Source: Zantedeschia hybrid cultivar (taxonomy: Eukaryota > Streptophyta > Magnoliopsida > Alismatales > Araceae). Taken from it: 64,000 bases of DNA. Both the position numbers and the translations under genes were made by a program. Where the stretch lies: the NCBI GenBank assembly GCA_030544215.1, contig JARZZO010000016.1, positions 34,928,001 through 34,992,000 on the forward strand, in the 5' to 3' direction. The notes beneath the pieces were generated by a model. That model was given only the letters and a program-made list of their open reading frames with translations, did no database searches and had not been told where the DNA came from. Positions 23,677-36,050 of the stretch are shown piece by piece. Numbering within the stretch: position 1 is the first letter of the stretch; each line of letters starts with the position of its first letter.

Positions 23677-25182
23677 TATGACCTATTTAATATGATCATA
23701 AAGTTTGTCAATTTTATGAATTTGTTTGATAATATTCGATCTATTTGTTCATTTTTTTAGTTTTAAAAATTAATCTTAATGGCTGAAAAATATATTTGTT
23801 ATTTCAAAAATTCAGAAAAATATTTATTGACTATATTTTTTGTCCAGTAACTTGTTGACATTAATTTGCTCATATTTTCTATATATATGACCTTGTTGGC
23901 TCTTCAAGTGACTAGTTTATTTGTAAAAGCAATGTATTTTGAGTCGTATATGTATATATAATTTTGTCAATATAATTTTTAGATTTTTAATCATTATGAA
24001 ATCTGTGAAAATATATTTGTATCATATTTGTTTGATATGTTTGGAGACATTGCTATCTAAAGAGGTTGGGGTTTAGTCTATAAGTGTCCATAGATGAGCT
24101 CTACCCGTGGGCAATGGAAAAATCTTAAGAATTGTGAATTTGTGATCAATTATTTGGGTCGGTCGTGAAGCCCTCGCTATGCATATGCCATGACCTTAGT
24201 ATACTTAATTATATGCTTTGATATTTGTTTGTTCAGTTCCTTATGTATGGTTGGATGTATGTCTATTTGATATATTTGGATTTGATTTGTTTGGCACATG
24301 ATTATAAAACATAATTTATTGTTTAGAATCATTTGATTAAACTTAGAATTTTGTTAGTTTGTTCCTTTTATATCTATGCTCAGTTATTTTGATCTCAGCT
24401 AATTTGATTAAGAATTTATGTTTTTTCTAATTAGCTATTCTGATAATATGACTATGATTTAAAGAGTTACCATGCCATGATAAATTTGCTATATGTTCAA
24501 TTTGATATGATCAGTTTAACATATGATATATTCTGATCATGACTAGTAGACTTGTTCCGTTAAATAAGAATATGATATACGTTATATGCTCTATGGTAGT
24601 TCGATTTGTTCCCATTATTAGAAAACACATGATATTTGGTAAATTTATATTTGACTATATTTTATATCATGATCTTATTTGAGCTATACATAGAACTGTA
24701 AATCATATGTATATTTGATTACATCACTTTTCAATTATTATATTATTAGTATTTAAATGATTTGATTTGCCTACTGGGTGGTCGTACTCATAAAACCTTA
24801 TTAACATTTTTAGAGAGTGAAGAGAAAAAAGTAGCTGTTGAGGAGGACTGTGCATAAGGGATTTGGCTCAGATTCTTCAGAAGGTTATCTAAGATTAGAT
24901 TTACTGTTTTTCTTAGATTTGATGTCGTAGGGACTTGAGAGAGGATATGTACTTTTATATTTCTTTAGTAATTTGAGATATTTTTTTCTGCTGCATAGTT
25001 TTGAGGATCTTGGTTGTCACAATTTAATAAAAAGATTAAATCTATTTGATGATAAAATGACATGTTTATTTCATGGTTATTTTTTGTTATCTTTCAGTTC
25101 AGATTTGTATGTAATTTGATTATGCATACGTAGCTTGAATGCGAAGTGAGCCTAAATGACTGAACCAGATTAGGGGCAAAAT
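23677..25182 (+). mobile_element. Family-L LTR, copy 1, right part
   Basis: This continues the sequence broken at 14203. Aligned to 41290-42857 of copy 2 it shares AATATTCG(A/G)(T/C)CTATTTGTT, CAGTTTTAAAAAATTA-type and later TTGCCTACTG-like blocks, as well as a closing GGGGCA(A/T)AA. AT-rich, no coding domain. The ~100 bases after it (25183-25282), up to copy 3, carry nothing I recognise. Confidence 0.45.
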
Positions 25183-25282
25183 AATAGGCCTTTATTAGTC
25201 TCTACTAACCCACTGGCCTCTCCCAGGACCAACCACAACCTCTCATGCCAGCTCGTCCAAGCCTAGCACAAAGAGGACTAAC

Positions 25283-27193
25283 TCTTATGTCCTGTACTTT
25301 TACAACCTATTAATGAATTCAATTAATTTAAATTACACCAATTAACTAACTATAAGAGTCTATTACTGATTTAGTCCAATTAACCTTATTATAAAAGTCC
25401 ATTAGCCCAATTATACGATTAGGAGCAGTCTACTAATTTAGTTAAAATTCGGATTTAAGTGTATTAGACAGTAGCGTAGTAAAATAATAATAACTTTCTG
25501 TGCAAAATTATGATTAAGGCATGGTTTGTATTATTGGAAAGAGTATGAAAATATATATAACTTTGTGGAAGATAATTGTTACTAATTCAGATATTTTAGA
25601 GATAAAAAATATCAATAATATATTTTAGGAATGACCACCAGTAGGAAACAAGTCCTAATATAACTAGGATTGAAATTAAGAAATAAGAGAATGTATAATT
25701 AAAATTAACCATGACCTGAAAAACTTTGTATGACATATTTGACTTGGATTAAAAGTAAAAAATAATAAATTTGAGTATGATTAATATTCTAATTAGTAGG
25801 TAGAAAGTTATAATTAGAATCTTACTTGAACTAGAATTATATTTATAGATTTACTTGACATTGCCCTAGTATTTTAAGTATAACTTCGTGTATAAAATTG
25901 TAAATTAAATAAGACAATTTCCATTAGGAAGATAAGTCAAAATTATATAACTTTTATGAAGGTCATATGTTTAAAATAAGTCGTTTACTAGTCGGAATCA
26001 TGACATCTTTGTATACTAAGAAAATCTGTCAAATTTCTGAATTTGAAATACTCAGGACAGAAGTTAGTAAAATAGAGATAATTTTGTATAAATGTCCAAA
26101 AATAGTGATGTTGATGACATTAGAAAGATAATAAAAAATTATAAAGCTATATATATATATATTTTTAATTCATACGTTTAAGGGGTTAAATTTAAAGATA
26201 TTCAAAATAGGAAACTGCAGGTTATGTGAACATAGTATGATTTGCACTAGGAAGTGACTTTGGCTTAGAGATTAAGTCACGAGGAGTTGGAGTTCGACTC
26301 CAGAAAAGAAATAAGGTACTAGTGGTTGTATTAATAAGGAAAATAAGTATAATTAGAGCCTTAGAGTCGTGCATAAGTTTTATTGCAAGCAGCTCTTTTC
26401 CAAAGATAAGTTCATGTTGTGTTTTCGAGAGAATATAATTGATTCATAGTTATTATTTTTGAAAATTTGATTATAATCAATGCTATGTGTTCTTGGAGGC
26501 TTAGTGAGTGTAAGAAAGAGTTTAGAGAGTGTGAAAAGGAGTTCAGAAAAGAAAGGAACTATGAATAGATAGCAACGGAGCCATAGGAGAACTATGAACT
26601 AATCTTTCTTTAAGAAGGACGTAGCTAACTCTGGGCATGATTTATTTTGTATTAAAATTATAATATTTTAAAAAAATTTCAAATGCTAATAAATTGATAA
26701 GAAATTGGATCTATATTCCTACTTCATGACCATCAAGTTTCATATTTTTACAATCTTATTTACTATTTATTCTATTATTATTATTATCTCAACATATGCA
26801 ATATGTCCATTCAATCTGTTTTGTTTCCAACTGTGATTACCTGAGTTACATATATTTGTTATCCTTTGTCTGATATCCAATTGATATAAAATTTTGAAAG
26901 AAATCTATTTTACATGTTATATTTATTTCTAATAAATTTTATAATTTTTTGAGTTCTTTTGATATTTCTTTTGTAATTTTCTTCTAAGGCTATACGATCT
27001 ATCGAGGCTGTTTTGAAATCCTAACTTGTAGATATTTTATCTTACTTAATTTATGTCCAAATAATGCCAAATTTTTTAGAGACCTTTGTTATATTGTTCT
27101 TGACTTCTCTATGAAGTTTGAGATTTTTTTTGACTCTTCTTACTATTTATTTTTCTCTCTATTTTAAGTTGCTAAAATTCTATTTAAGTCATC
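25283..27193 (+). mobile_element. Family-L LTR, copy 3, 3'-truncated
   Basis: It begins TCTTATGTCCTGTAC, similar to the start of copy 1, and stays alignable to copy 2 over its last ~530 bases (26664-27193 against 40684-41215, with shared TCAAGTTTCATATTTTTA and CAATCTGTTTTGTTTC). It then switches abruptly to copia reverse transcriptase sequence at about 27193. Because the left and right flanks of the copia overlap in family-L coordinates, they are two different copies joined by deletion or recombination, not one copy split by a simple insertion. Confidence 0.45.
26260..26326 (+). ncRNA. tRNA-like / SINE-like box pair (weak)
   Basis: TGGCTTAGAGATTAAGT resembles a polymerase III A box, and GAGTTCGACTCC about 30 bases later resembles a B box (consensus GGTTCGANNCC). 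No complete cloverleaf could be folded by eye, and the segment lies within LTR-like DNA. It could be a SINE remnant or chance. Confidence 0.25.
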
Positions 27194-28258
27194 CAAGAAG
27201 GATGTTATGATTTCAAAGATCTATTTTGAATCAAACTAAAGCTTCCCAAAGTTGGAATCAGAGTTTTGAGCTTATGGTCAAATACTAAGTGATCATTAAG
27301 AATGACCACGAATTGTGTGTGTACAAGAAGGATAGTGGGAGCACGGTCGCGTTGTTAATACTTTGTGATAATAACATCATGATCATTGGTAATGGCATCA
27401 GGATGTTACCATAATTAAAAGAATTATTATCTATGGACTTCTCTATGATAGGTTCGAATACAACATCCTTCGTATTGGGAATACGAATCTATTAAGATAG
27501 ATCCATGAGGATGTTACTATCGGTTACATTAACCTGTATGTCAAAATGTTTGACATGATAAATTTCATAATAAGTCTCAATTGTTAAGATATGAAATTTA
27601 TTTCTTTAAGGAAATGTTTCTTAAAGATACATGAGAACCTTAATAAAAGGAGTGAAACACATAACTATGCACTTGACAAGTGATAAGGGTGCACTCCTGG
27701 ACGATAGAGAGGATGATTTGAAACCATGAGGTTACACTGACTCAAATTTCAAGTCAGACTTAGATTTTACCTTCTAATGAGAAAGTAGTGGATTGGAAGA
27801 GTTCCAAACTAGAAATCGTTGGTAACATGATTATAGTTGATACTATTGATAGAACAGTATGGAGTGCATTGGAAGGGTTCCAACCCAGAACTCGCAGCTA
27901 AGAAGACGACATAAATATATGGTACTGTTATTGGAATAATATGGATGAAAGAGTTCATGCTTGAACTAGATGTAGTTCTAAAAGGTCTCTGATCCCGTTC
28001 TATTGCTGTATGACAATATTGGGACCAATCAATTTTGTGATGGAGTCATGATCTCATCAGAAGTTGTAGAACATTCTGAAGTACTTTCACAAGTTTAGAG
28101 ACAATATTTAAGATGAAATAATGTAATGGAAAATATTCCATCTATAGATAATTTAGCAGATCCCTAACCAAGCCTTAGTCACATACTTTATGTGAGCATC
28201 ACCTAGATTTGATGAAGATAAAATGCGAATGTGATTGTCTTGAATCTAAGTGGGATAT
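27194..28258 (+). pseudogene. Ty1/copia reverse transcriptase-RNase H remnant, 5'-truncated
   Basis: The plus-strand translation gives QTKASQSWNQSFELMVK, then KDSGSTVALLIL with a decayed catalytic YVDD region and IIGNGIRML. A degenerate RNase H end follows, with ADP at 28150-28170. The sequence then runs into a polypurine-like AAGTGGGATATT and an LTR starting TGTTGG at 28259. Gag, protease and integrase are absent. Stops and frame changes are frequent. The same blocks are readable on the opposite strand of the nested copia at 30105-33947, so the two are related families. Confidence 0.7.
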
Positions 28259-28474
28259 TGTTGGATATAGGTGTCCTCAAAGCCAATCATAAGGCACCTA
28301 TTACAATTCGGTTCACTGATAAATGACACTAATTCCATTATGAAGATTGGCATGTTTTTAATTGCGTATAATGAAGTCCTTAAATATGCGCAATAGTCAT
28401 CGGATTATGATGAGAGCATAATAATGAGACTGATGACTTATAAACACACGTTCGTAATTGTTCTTAGTCGCTGG
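28259..28474 (+). mobile_element. Copia LTR 'A', first segment (continues at 37667 and 40562)
   Basis: It starts TGTTGGATATAGGTG directly after the copia remnant's polypurine tract. It aligns with the start of the solo LTR at 39009 (shared AATGAAGTCC and GATTATGATGAGA blocks). It is cut at 28474 by the nested copia. Confidence 0.65.
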
Positions 28475-30104
28475 TGTTGGGTTCAATTTAAACCCCTGGG
28501 AAATCATAACAACGGAAGAACAAAAATAAAACCGATTTCTCAAACCAGTTACGGGTTCCGATTGATGCAACAAAAAAACGATCTAAATAAAATCATACAA
28601 GATTTTCACCTTGCGTAGAACACGTTGTTCTACAAAGATCAATCCCGAACTCCTCTAAACTACGAGCCGCACAAGTGTATGGCCTCTAGAGCTAAATCCA
28701 CACCAACCCTCGCAGCAACGGAGCTTACTTTCTCCTTCCACCTGCGTAATACAAACTCACCGCCTCAAGTTCTCTGGGAAGAGTCCAACTCTTGCAACTT
28801 CATTTGACGACCACCTTTTGAATGGATGGGAATTAGGTTACGGGTTCCGGGAAAACTAAGGGTTATATATATGAATAGTATGGCGGCAGCTTGAACTGCC
28901 TCATTTAACTAAACCAATCTTTTAACCGCTAAAGTTAAAGTTAACCCTGAGACATTTATATATCAATATATTATTATTAGCTTATTTATAAAATAAGTCT
29001 AATATTTATACTTTTAAGCTATTTATAGATTCTTTTCTCAAAAGAATCAAATGCTTTAGTATATTATTCCATACAACAATATTCCGTTCTGCAAGAGTTA
29101 TTTGTGTGTGATCCTCTAAGCCCATTATCATTCTGGTTTAAAGATCCATTAACTTCTAATCTAATTAAAAGTAAATTAAACCGATTATTCCCAATAACCG
29201 TTTAATTTGTTCCGGACCTTTTGATCACGTTGGGTCAAGCAAATTCACGTGATCCCAGAGGATGCCGGGTTTATCTTCACCCTGTCTGGCACCTGTAAGC
29301 CTTCAGTTACCGTAACGTTATAATCCCTCGCTTATTCTATAAGTCCGATCCGGTCGTGTGGTATGGTTTCGTCAAACCACTAGTGATCGTGTCTTCTGAC
29401 CATGCCCATAATAATTTCACTTTTGTTTCAAACGAACCGATACCACCCTGGCCAGGGATTTAATGGAGCGTCCATGTCATGACCCATTAACTGTCTGTAA
29501 TATACCTAACAGTGAGTGATCCCCTCTTGACCATTAACGGTCTTCGCATGTATTCCGATGTGGCTAACGATTCGGTGTTTCATGACATATGGTTAAAGTT
29601 ACTTAACTAAACATTAAACCACACCAATCCTCACGCAAGATCCCATTAATGTCTCAGGTCAAAGGATCAACGATACTACTGAAACAGATAGATCTTCAGT
29701 TGACATTAGGTATAATTAACCATCTGAAGATCCATCATGGGATCAGTTCAGTGAACATCCTCCCAAGATGAACACCCACACATATGTGCTGGTGCCTTGC
29801 ACCTATAGCCGTGAGATTGGTCATCTACACATTATACGTGCTGATTTACGAGTAATCAGTGTCTCAGAGTGTTTACTCTCCAATCAGGAGCAGTTTAAGG
29901 TATGTGTCCATGTACAGTCAAACTTACATTTGAGATCCCATCTCGAAATTGACTTTACAACCACATATCCTAGGGACAATGCAAAACAATCCACAAATTA
30001 CAAGTTTACACTCTAATTACCACTTAATTATATTAAACAAGATTGTACAACACATTGGGCCTACACGACCCAGAATTGACCTGTAGAACACCAAAAAACG
30101 AACA
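28475..30104 (-). mobile_element. 3' LTR of nested copia (1630 bp)
   Basis: On the plus strand it begins TGTTGGGTTCAATTTAAACC and ends ACGAACA. A perfect 8-bp stem with a 3-base loop, GTAGAACACGTTGTTCTAC (28615-28633), is conserved unchanged in the otherwise diverged partner (36183-36201). Confidence 0.85.
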
Positions 30105-30117
30105 ATCTCCCACTTGT
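30105..30117 (-). other. Polypurine tract of nested copia
   Basis: The minus strand reads ACAAGTGGGAGAT, abutting the TG of the 3' LTR. AAGTGGGAGAT is the usual polypurine tract of this copia group. Confidence 0.85.
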
Positions 30118-30118
30118 G

Positions 30119-30582
30119 CTACAGCCAATTGCCCACAGTCTTGAGGCCCATCTTTTCTCGATGACGCTCAAATACAATCTGTGACAAAGGCTTAGTCAAT
30201 GGATCTGCAATATTGTCTTCTGATAGTACACATTCTACCACCACATCTCCCCTTACAGTAATCTCCCGAATCAGATGGAAGCGCCTTAGAATATGCTTCG
30301 ACCTTTGGTGAGACCGAGGTTCCTTCGACTGAGCGATGACCCCATTATTATCACATAATAATGGAACGGGAGTCGATATGTTGGGAACTATGTCAAGTTC
30401 CGAGATGAATTTCTTCATCAAGACTGCTTCCTTGGCAACTTCAGCGGCAACTATATGCTCTGCCTCTATCGTTGAATCCGCAGTCCTTTCTTGTTTGGAA
30501 CTCTTCCAACTGACTATCCCTCCGTTTAACATGAATACAAATTCAGACTTGGATTTGCTATCATCTGAATCTGATTAGAAAC
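30119..30582 (-). pseudogene. Copia RNase H
   Basis: The minus-strand frame from about 30532 contains DSTIEAEHIVAAEVAKEAV (the STxEAEYxA block), LLCDNNGVIAQSKEP with a catalytic aspartate, HQRSKHILRRFH, and the C-terminal NIADPLTKPLSQ. This is the standard end of copia polyproteins. The frame ends 15 bases before the polypurine tract, so the C-terminus is intact here. Upstream it is separated from the RT by stops between 30533 and 30820. Confidence 0.85.
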
Positions 30583-31480
30583 TAGAGTTTGTATATGCTT
30601 TCAGTTACAAGTCCTCTTCTACTCCATATAGTAAGAAAAGATCCTTCGTTCTTATCAAGTACTTAAGGATGCATTTCACTGCTTTTCAGTGCTCTTCACC
30701 TGGATCACTCCGATATCTGCTGGTAATGCTCAAAGCATTAGCCACATCAGGGCGAGTACATAGCATGGCATACATGATCGATCCTATTGCCGAGGCATAG
30801 GATACCCGACTCATGTGTTCTACTTCCTTAAGTGTTCTAGGGGCCATTCCCTTAGATAGGAAATTCCATGTCTCATAGGAATGAGATCTCTTTTGGAATT
30901 TTTCAACTTGAATATCTTGAGTATAGTATCTATGTACATGGATTGGGATAATCCCAACATCCTCTTTGATCTATCACGATAGATCCTTATGCCCAGCACG
31001 TACGATGCTTCTCCCAAATCCTTCATGCAGAATGTTTTGGACAACCAAGACTTTGTTGATGTCAGCATTCTTACATCATTCCTAATAAGTAAGATGTCAT
31101 CAACATAGAGGATTAAGAAGGTCACTGAGCTCCCACTGACCTTCTTGTAAACACATGGTTTGTCTTAATTTCGAATGGAGTCGAAAGATTTGATAGCCTC
31201 ATCAAATCTCAAATTCCAACTTTGAGATGCATGCTTCAATCCATAAATAGATTTCAGAAGCTTGCATACCTTATTGGGATACTGCTTAGATGTGAATCTA
31301 TCAGGTTGTACCGTGTACACCTCTTCTGATAGGTTTATGTTAAGGAAGGCTGTCTTCACATCCATCTGCTAGATCTCATAATCTAGGTATGCGGCAATGG
31401 CAAGAAGGATTCTAATTGACTTTATTATTGCCACTGGTGAAATAGTTTCGTCATAGTCCATTATTTATTTTTGATGATAT
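30583..31480 (-). pseudogene. Copia reverse transcriptase, broken
   Basis: Two readable blocks remain. 31365-31165 carries MDVKTAFLNINLSEEVY and YGLKHASQSWNLRFDEA (motifs A and C of the copia RT). 31125-30820 carries the catalytic LYVDDILLI and KDLGEASYVLGIRI. A stop near 31165 and others upstream separate them. The catalytic aspartates of YVDD are retained. It lies directly upstream of RNase H, as in all copia elements. Confidence 0.85.
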
Positions 31481-32757
31481 CTTTTTGCCACCAGTCGAGC
31501 CTTATAAGTGTCAATTTGTCTATCTACTCTGATTTTCCTCTTGAAGATCCATTTGCAGCCGATAGGGATCTTCCCTTCAGATATATCAACCAAGTTCCAA
31601 ACTTGATTGGTATACATGGATTGAATTTTCGAATCCATAACTTCCTTCTATTTTTCGGAGTTAGAATTACGAATTGCCTCTTGATAGGATTGAGGATTAT
31701 CATCCTCATTTATCTGTACCTTTGACGAACTGTCAGAAACATGTCCAACATATCTCTCAGGTTCTCTAGGTACCCTACCAGATCTTCGTACTATTTGTAT
31801 TTCATTTTGAGCATTTTCCATAGGTGACGTCTCATCCAATGAGACTGTGTCTCCAGTTTGTGGTTTATGGACCTCGTCCAGTTCTATCTGGCTCCTACTA
31901 TTTTTCTGGATGAGATATTCCTTCTCTAGGAATATAGCTCTCTTGGCCACTAAGATCTTTTGTTCAGAAGGGTGATAGAAATAATTTCCAAATGTCTCTT
32001 TTGGATATCCCACAAACCTATACTTGTATGTTCTAGACTCTAGCTTATCTGCTTCATTCCTCTTCACATGGGCAGGACACCCTCAAACTTTAATATGATT
32101 AAAGTTTAGTTTCCTTCCCTTCTATATCTCATATGGTGTGGTAGGAACTGACTTACTCGAAATCCTGTTTAACAAGTAGGTTGCTGTCTCTAAGGTATAC
32201 CCCCATATAGACAATGGTAATTTTGACAAGGACATCATGGAACGGACCATGTCCAACAAGGTCCTATTTCTCCTTTCAGATACACTATTATGCTGTGGCG
32301 TATATGGTGGGGTCCACTGAGATATTATTCTATTGTCCTTCAGGTAAGAAGTGAATTCGAGGCTTAAGTATTCACCTCCTTGATCCGATCAAAGAGTTTT
32401 AATATTTTTACCAGTCTGCTTCTCTACTTCATTCTTATGTTCCTTAAACTTCTCAAAAGCTTGTGATTTATATCTCATTAAATACACACAGCCATACCTA
32501 GAGAAGTCATCAATAAAAGAAATGAAATTGAGATATCCTCCATTTGCCTCTATTGACATGGGTCCACATACATTCGTGTGTATGAGTTTCAGAAGCTCTG
32601 CAGCCCTTTTACCATGTCCACTAAAAGGAGCTTTGGTTATCTTCCCCATGAGACACGACTCACATGTATCAAATGATTTGAATTCGAATGAATTCAAGTA
32701 TCCATTTGAACATAGGTGAGAAATCTTCTTCTCTCCTATATGACCAAGTCTTCGATG
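31481..32757 (-). pseudogene. Copia integrase, broken
   Basis: The N-terminal zinc-binding end (CESCLMGKITKAPF) and the catalytic core start (DDFSRYGCVYLM, first aspartate) are readable at 32697-32389, in a frame that stops at 32389. The second aspartate region and a SERRNRTLLDMV block follow out of that frame. The C-terminal part (32067-31648) includes FVGYPKETFGNYFYHPSE, a hallmark of the copia integrase C-terminal region. At least three interruptions are visible. The enzyme would normally insert the cDNA; this copy cannot encode it. Confidence 0.8.
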
Positions 32758-33459
32758 TCAAAGATATGCATGATTCACTTCTTCTGTTTTATCATTGGAA
32801 ACTTGCATTACATCATTACATGTATCCAATACATATAACCCATTGAACAAATAACCATTAGTTATAATCAAACCGTTGATAATAGAGCACCCAGTGCTGG
32901 TTATCGTCAAAGAGTAACCAACATTGTTTAAGTAGGAAATAGATACAATATTTCTGATAATTTCTGAAACAAAATAACATTCTGTTAACTCCATAATTAT
33001 CCCATAAGGTAAACTAAGACGAGTAGTCCCCACAGCTGTAACAACAACTGTAGCTCCATTGCCCATCCTTAGTTGGATCTCTCTTTTGTCAAGTCTTCTC
33101 TTATTTGTCAGTACCTGCAAAGAATTGCAAATATGAAATGTACATCCAGTATCTAATACCCATGATGTGGATCTCATAAGAGACAAATTTAAGTTAATGA
33201 CAAAAATACTTTCATTTAAAATTGTCTTGCAATTTCTTTTCCAGTGACCTGTCTGTCTACACCAAAAACATTTGCTGTCTTTTTCATCCTTCTTGCCTTT
33301 GCCCTTGCCTGTCTTGGTGATATGATTACCTTTAGTCAGTTTCTTTCCCTTCTTGTTATTGGATGTCTGGGTGGCCTTCCTTTTCTTGTTGGTCCGACCA
33401 ACAATCATTACAAAAGATGGTTTCTCCTTCTGCATGGTCCCTTTAGCACTCTTTAACAT
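32758..33459 (-). pseudogene. Copia gag zinc knuckle and protease
   Basis: It is lysine-rich with one CCHC zinc knuckle, CFWCRQTGHWKRNC (CX2CX4HX4C, nucleic-acid binding), about 75 residues in. The aspartic protease follows with WVLDTGCTFHICN, the D-T-G catalytic loop as C-terminal neighbour. The GAG-pre-integrase LYVLDTCN stretch comes near the end. The order (knuckle, protease, then integrase downstream) is that of copia polyproteins. Confidence 0.85.
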
Positions 33460-33468
33460 GTTTAGGAG

Positions 33469-33947
33469 TTATGGTAGAGAAACCTCAATCCTATTCATGT
33501 TAAAATTCATGATGAAGGGAGAAAATGATTCAGGCAATGACTGGAGAATGAGATCAATGCTAAGTTTAAGATCCAACTTGAACTCTAGCCCATTGAGTCT
33601 CTCTATCCACTCCATAATTTTCAGTACATGAGCCTGTACTGCAGCACCCTCATACATTCTAGTCCTGAAAAGTTTCTTGGAGACCTCATACCTCTCTATC
33701 CTACCCTGATCCCCAAAGAGCTTGCATAGTTGGAGAAGTATAGCTCTATAATCTATCTTTTCAAATTGCCTCTGTAGCTCGGGAGCCATAGAGGCCAGTA
33801 TGTAACATTGCGCAATGGAAGAATCTTCCAACCATTTGCATAATTTAATTGATCACCCTCCTCAGCATCAACATGAGGCTCAGGTTGAATCATGCCTAAT
33901 ACATACACAATCTTTTCGGCTGTTAATACAATTCGTAGATTACGCAA
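33469..33947 (-). pseudogene. Copia gag capsid (UBN2-type)
   Basis: The fragment from 33831 contains ILASMAPELQRQFEKIDYRA, LFRTRMYEGAAVQAHVLKI and LILQSLPESFSPFIMNFN, the conserved blocks of copia capsids. The N-terminal part continues in another frame up to about 33947, so a frameshift lies near 33800. The initiating methionine is not secure. Confidence 0.8.
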
Positions 33948-36033
33948 CTAGTCTTGATAATTAAGTCTAGTCAATTTGTTCACATCCAAGATGCTATAGA
34001 GGGAATTTGACAACGACTTGATGATCTAGATGAAAAATGAAAGACAATATTTTATCATGCGTTTAAGGTTCTAACTTAAATGTGGTTTTCTATCTTAGTT
34101 AGCTCCACTATTTTGCGTCGAACTATATGACCCTCAATCATATAGAACGGAAGATCACGGCGATCATCCTAGTGGGTCGGAATTCCAACAGAACTGAGAT
34201 GCAACCTAATGGAAAGCACAACAAATCACATCCCATTCCTTGGGCAGTCAACTGCACTTGCATCCAATGCAATATCCGACTTTCGGCCCCCGAGCAGTCA
34301 TCCCCTTGTGAAAAGCACAACAAAGGATACTCTCAATTAGATCACACCACCATTATTACACAGCAATGAGTTCGTGACCCGACCCTTGTGAAAAGCACAA
34401 CAAGGCCAAGTTCAGTCCCTCATCCAATTGAAGCAAAGCTTTAGAGCTAAGATCTTGCTACCAAATCATGAACTTTGTGGAAAGCACAACAAATCTATGA
34501 GATAATGGCATTTAGTCACCCTATAATGGTGGAGGGCCACGATGGCTCCTAGCCACGTTCTTAGATCTAATATTTAATAAAGAGGGAATTTTGCTTTTAT
34601 CTTGGTCTCACTTTAAGTGGTAGAATAAATATATTCGAGCTATATATTTACTGTACCTAGTAATTGCTCAAAATAAATACATCCCATGCAAATAAATAAG
34701 CCTGGGTGATCATGGACTCTAAATAAAGCTAAGCAGATATCCAACCTACTTCCCAAGCGGCATGATCATCCTCGCAGTTCGTCCTCCATGCCTTTAAGCT
34801 CTATTCGCAGCATTAATTACATAAGTTACACGGCTTGTAGGCCCGAAAATGAATTACATGTTAATAACTTCTAGTAGTCCTTAGGGCGAGTACATTCATC
34901 GAAGGAGGATAGAATTACATTGGAAATTAAATAGAGATAGAAGGGAGGCTCGTAGGCCTCAAACGAACTGAGCTAAGTCCATGATCACCCACTATTCCAT
35001 TCATAATCATATCAATCACAGAAGAGTTATTTTGAAAATAATCATTATATTTGGATTGAATCATGGGTTGTGCATATGATAAATTTTAGTCATGATTAAT
35101 TTTGAAAAACTCATCGTTACATTCAAAAGTAATCTAACATAGACCAAAATGAAATCATTGTAACATTCATGCTTATAATTATTCCATATGTATAAGAGGA
35201 TATACATATGAATTTAAAAAATTAAATTCAATCAATCATGATAATTAAGGTAATCATGAAATTTAAATTTAAATTAATCATCCAATGATCAAATTAAATA
35301 GAATAAAAAATTAATTAAATGATCGTCTTCAATTATCTTTCATTAAAATTCACAATTTGATATTTTGAAAATTGTTCAATAATTTTACAAATTCAAAAAT
35401 TGAATTTTAACGATAATCCTCTCAAAATTCGAATTTTAACAATTATCTAATAATTAAAAATTTAAAAATCTGAATTTATACGTAATCTTCAATTAGACCC
35501 AAAATTTTCATGATAATTATCAGATTAATTAAAAATAAATTTAATTAATCCATTTTTGACAATTATCTTAATTTTAAGAAAAAATTTAATTTTTCGGGCC
35601 AATGCAGTGCACTGTACGCCACTGCAGGGTCCGGAGCAGTACGCCCCTACCAGTGGGAAAAAAATGAACATTATATCTTTTATAAAAATTAAAAAAAATA
35701 GACTGGTGGCAGCTTCAAGTGCCTTCCACCATGTGGAAGGCCAACCATGTTGTGGACGGCCACTAGCCTGGCCGTCCACACCATGTGACGGCCACCATGT
35801 TGGCCGTCCACATGGTGGACGGCTACTAGCTTGCCTGTTTAAGTGACGGCGGCTACTCTGAGCGTTATTTACGATTTGAAAATTTTTTGAAAAATCCCAA
35901 ACTTCCCACTATCTCCGAAAGTAAATTTTTCATGGCCCAAAAAATTAAAAATAAAATTGAAGAACACTAAATAATTCGAACGCAATGTCATAACAGAGAC
36001 CGTTCTTCCCAGTTGCATCAACAGGAACTTAAA
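33948..36033 (-). other. Leader / 5' untranslated region of nested copia
   Basis: About 2.1 kb without coding potential between primer-binding site and gag. It holds four copies of a TTGTG(A/G)AAAGCACAACAA-like element (34211, 34306, 34386 and 34474) whose TTGTG and CACAA arms are self-complementary. An AT-rich block follows (35000-35580), and 35700-35845 has iterated GGCCGTCCAC/GTGGACGGCC inverted repeats. Confidence 0.6.
35700..35845. repeat. Iterated inverted motif GTGGACGGCC/GGCCGTCCAC in copia leader
   Basis: GGACGGCC, GGCCGTCCAC and CCATGTG-type blocks alternate on both strands: 35752-35763, 35770-35781, 35787-35801, 35802-35822. They can fold into stacked hairpins, and the sequence is much GC-richer than the surrounding leader. 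Confidence 0.65.
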
Positions 36034-36049
36034 CCTGACTTTGATACCA
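36034..36049 (-). other. Primer-binding site of nested copia
   Basis: The minus strand reads TGGTATCAAAGTCAGG, a mutated version of the initiator-Met-complementary TGGTATCAGAGC. It lies one base inside the LTR end at 36051. Confidence 0.8.
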
Positions 36050-36050
36050 C

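Noticed and set aside
27255..27275. TTGGAATCAGAG resembling a primer-binding site at the start of the truncated copia
   Set aside because: It falls inside readable reverse transcriptase sequence (SQSWNQSFE) and has no LTR end beside it.
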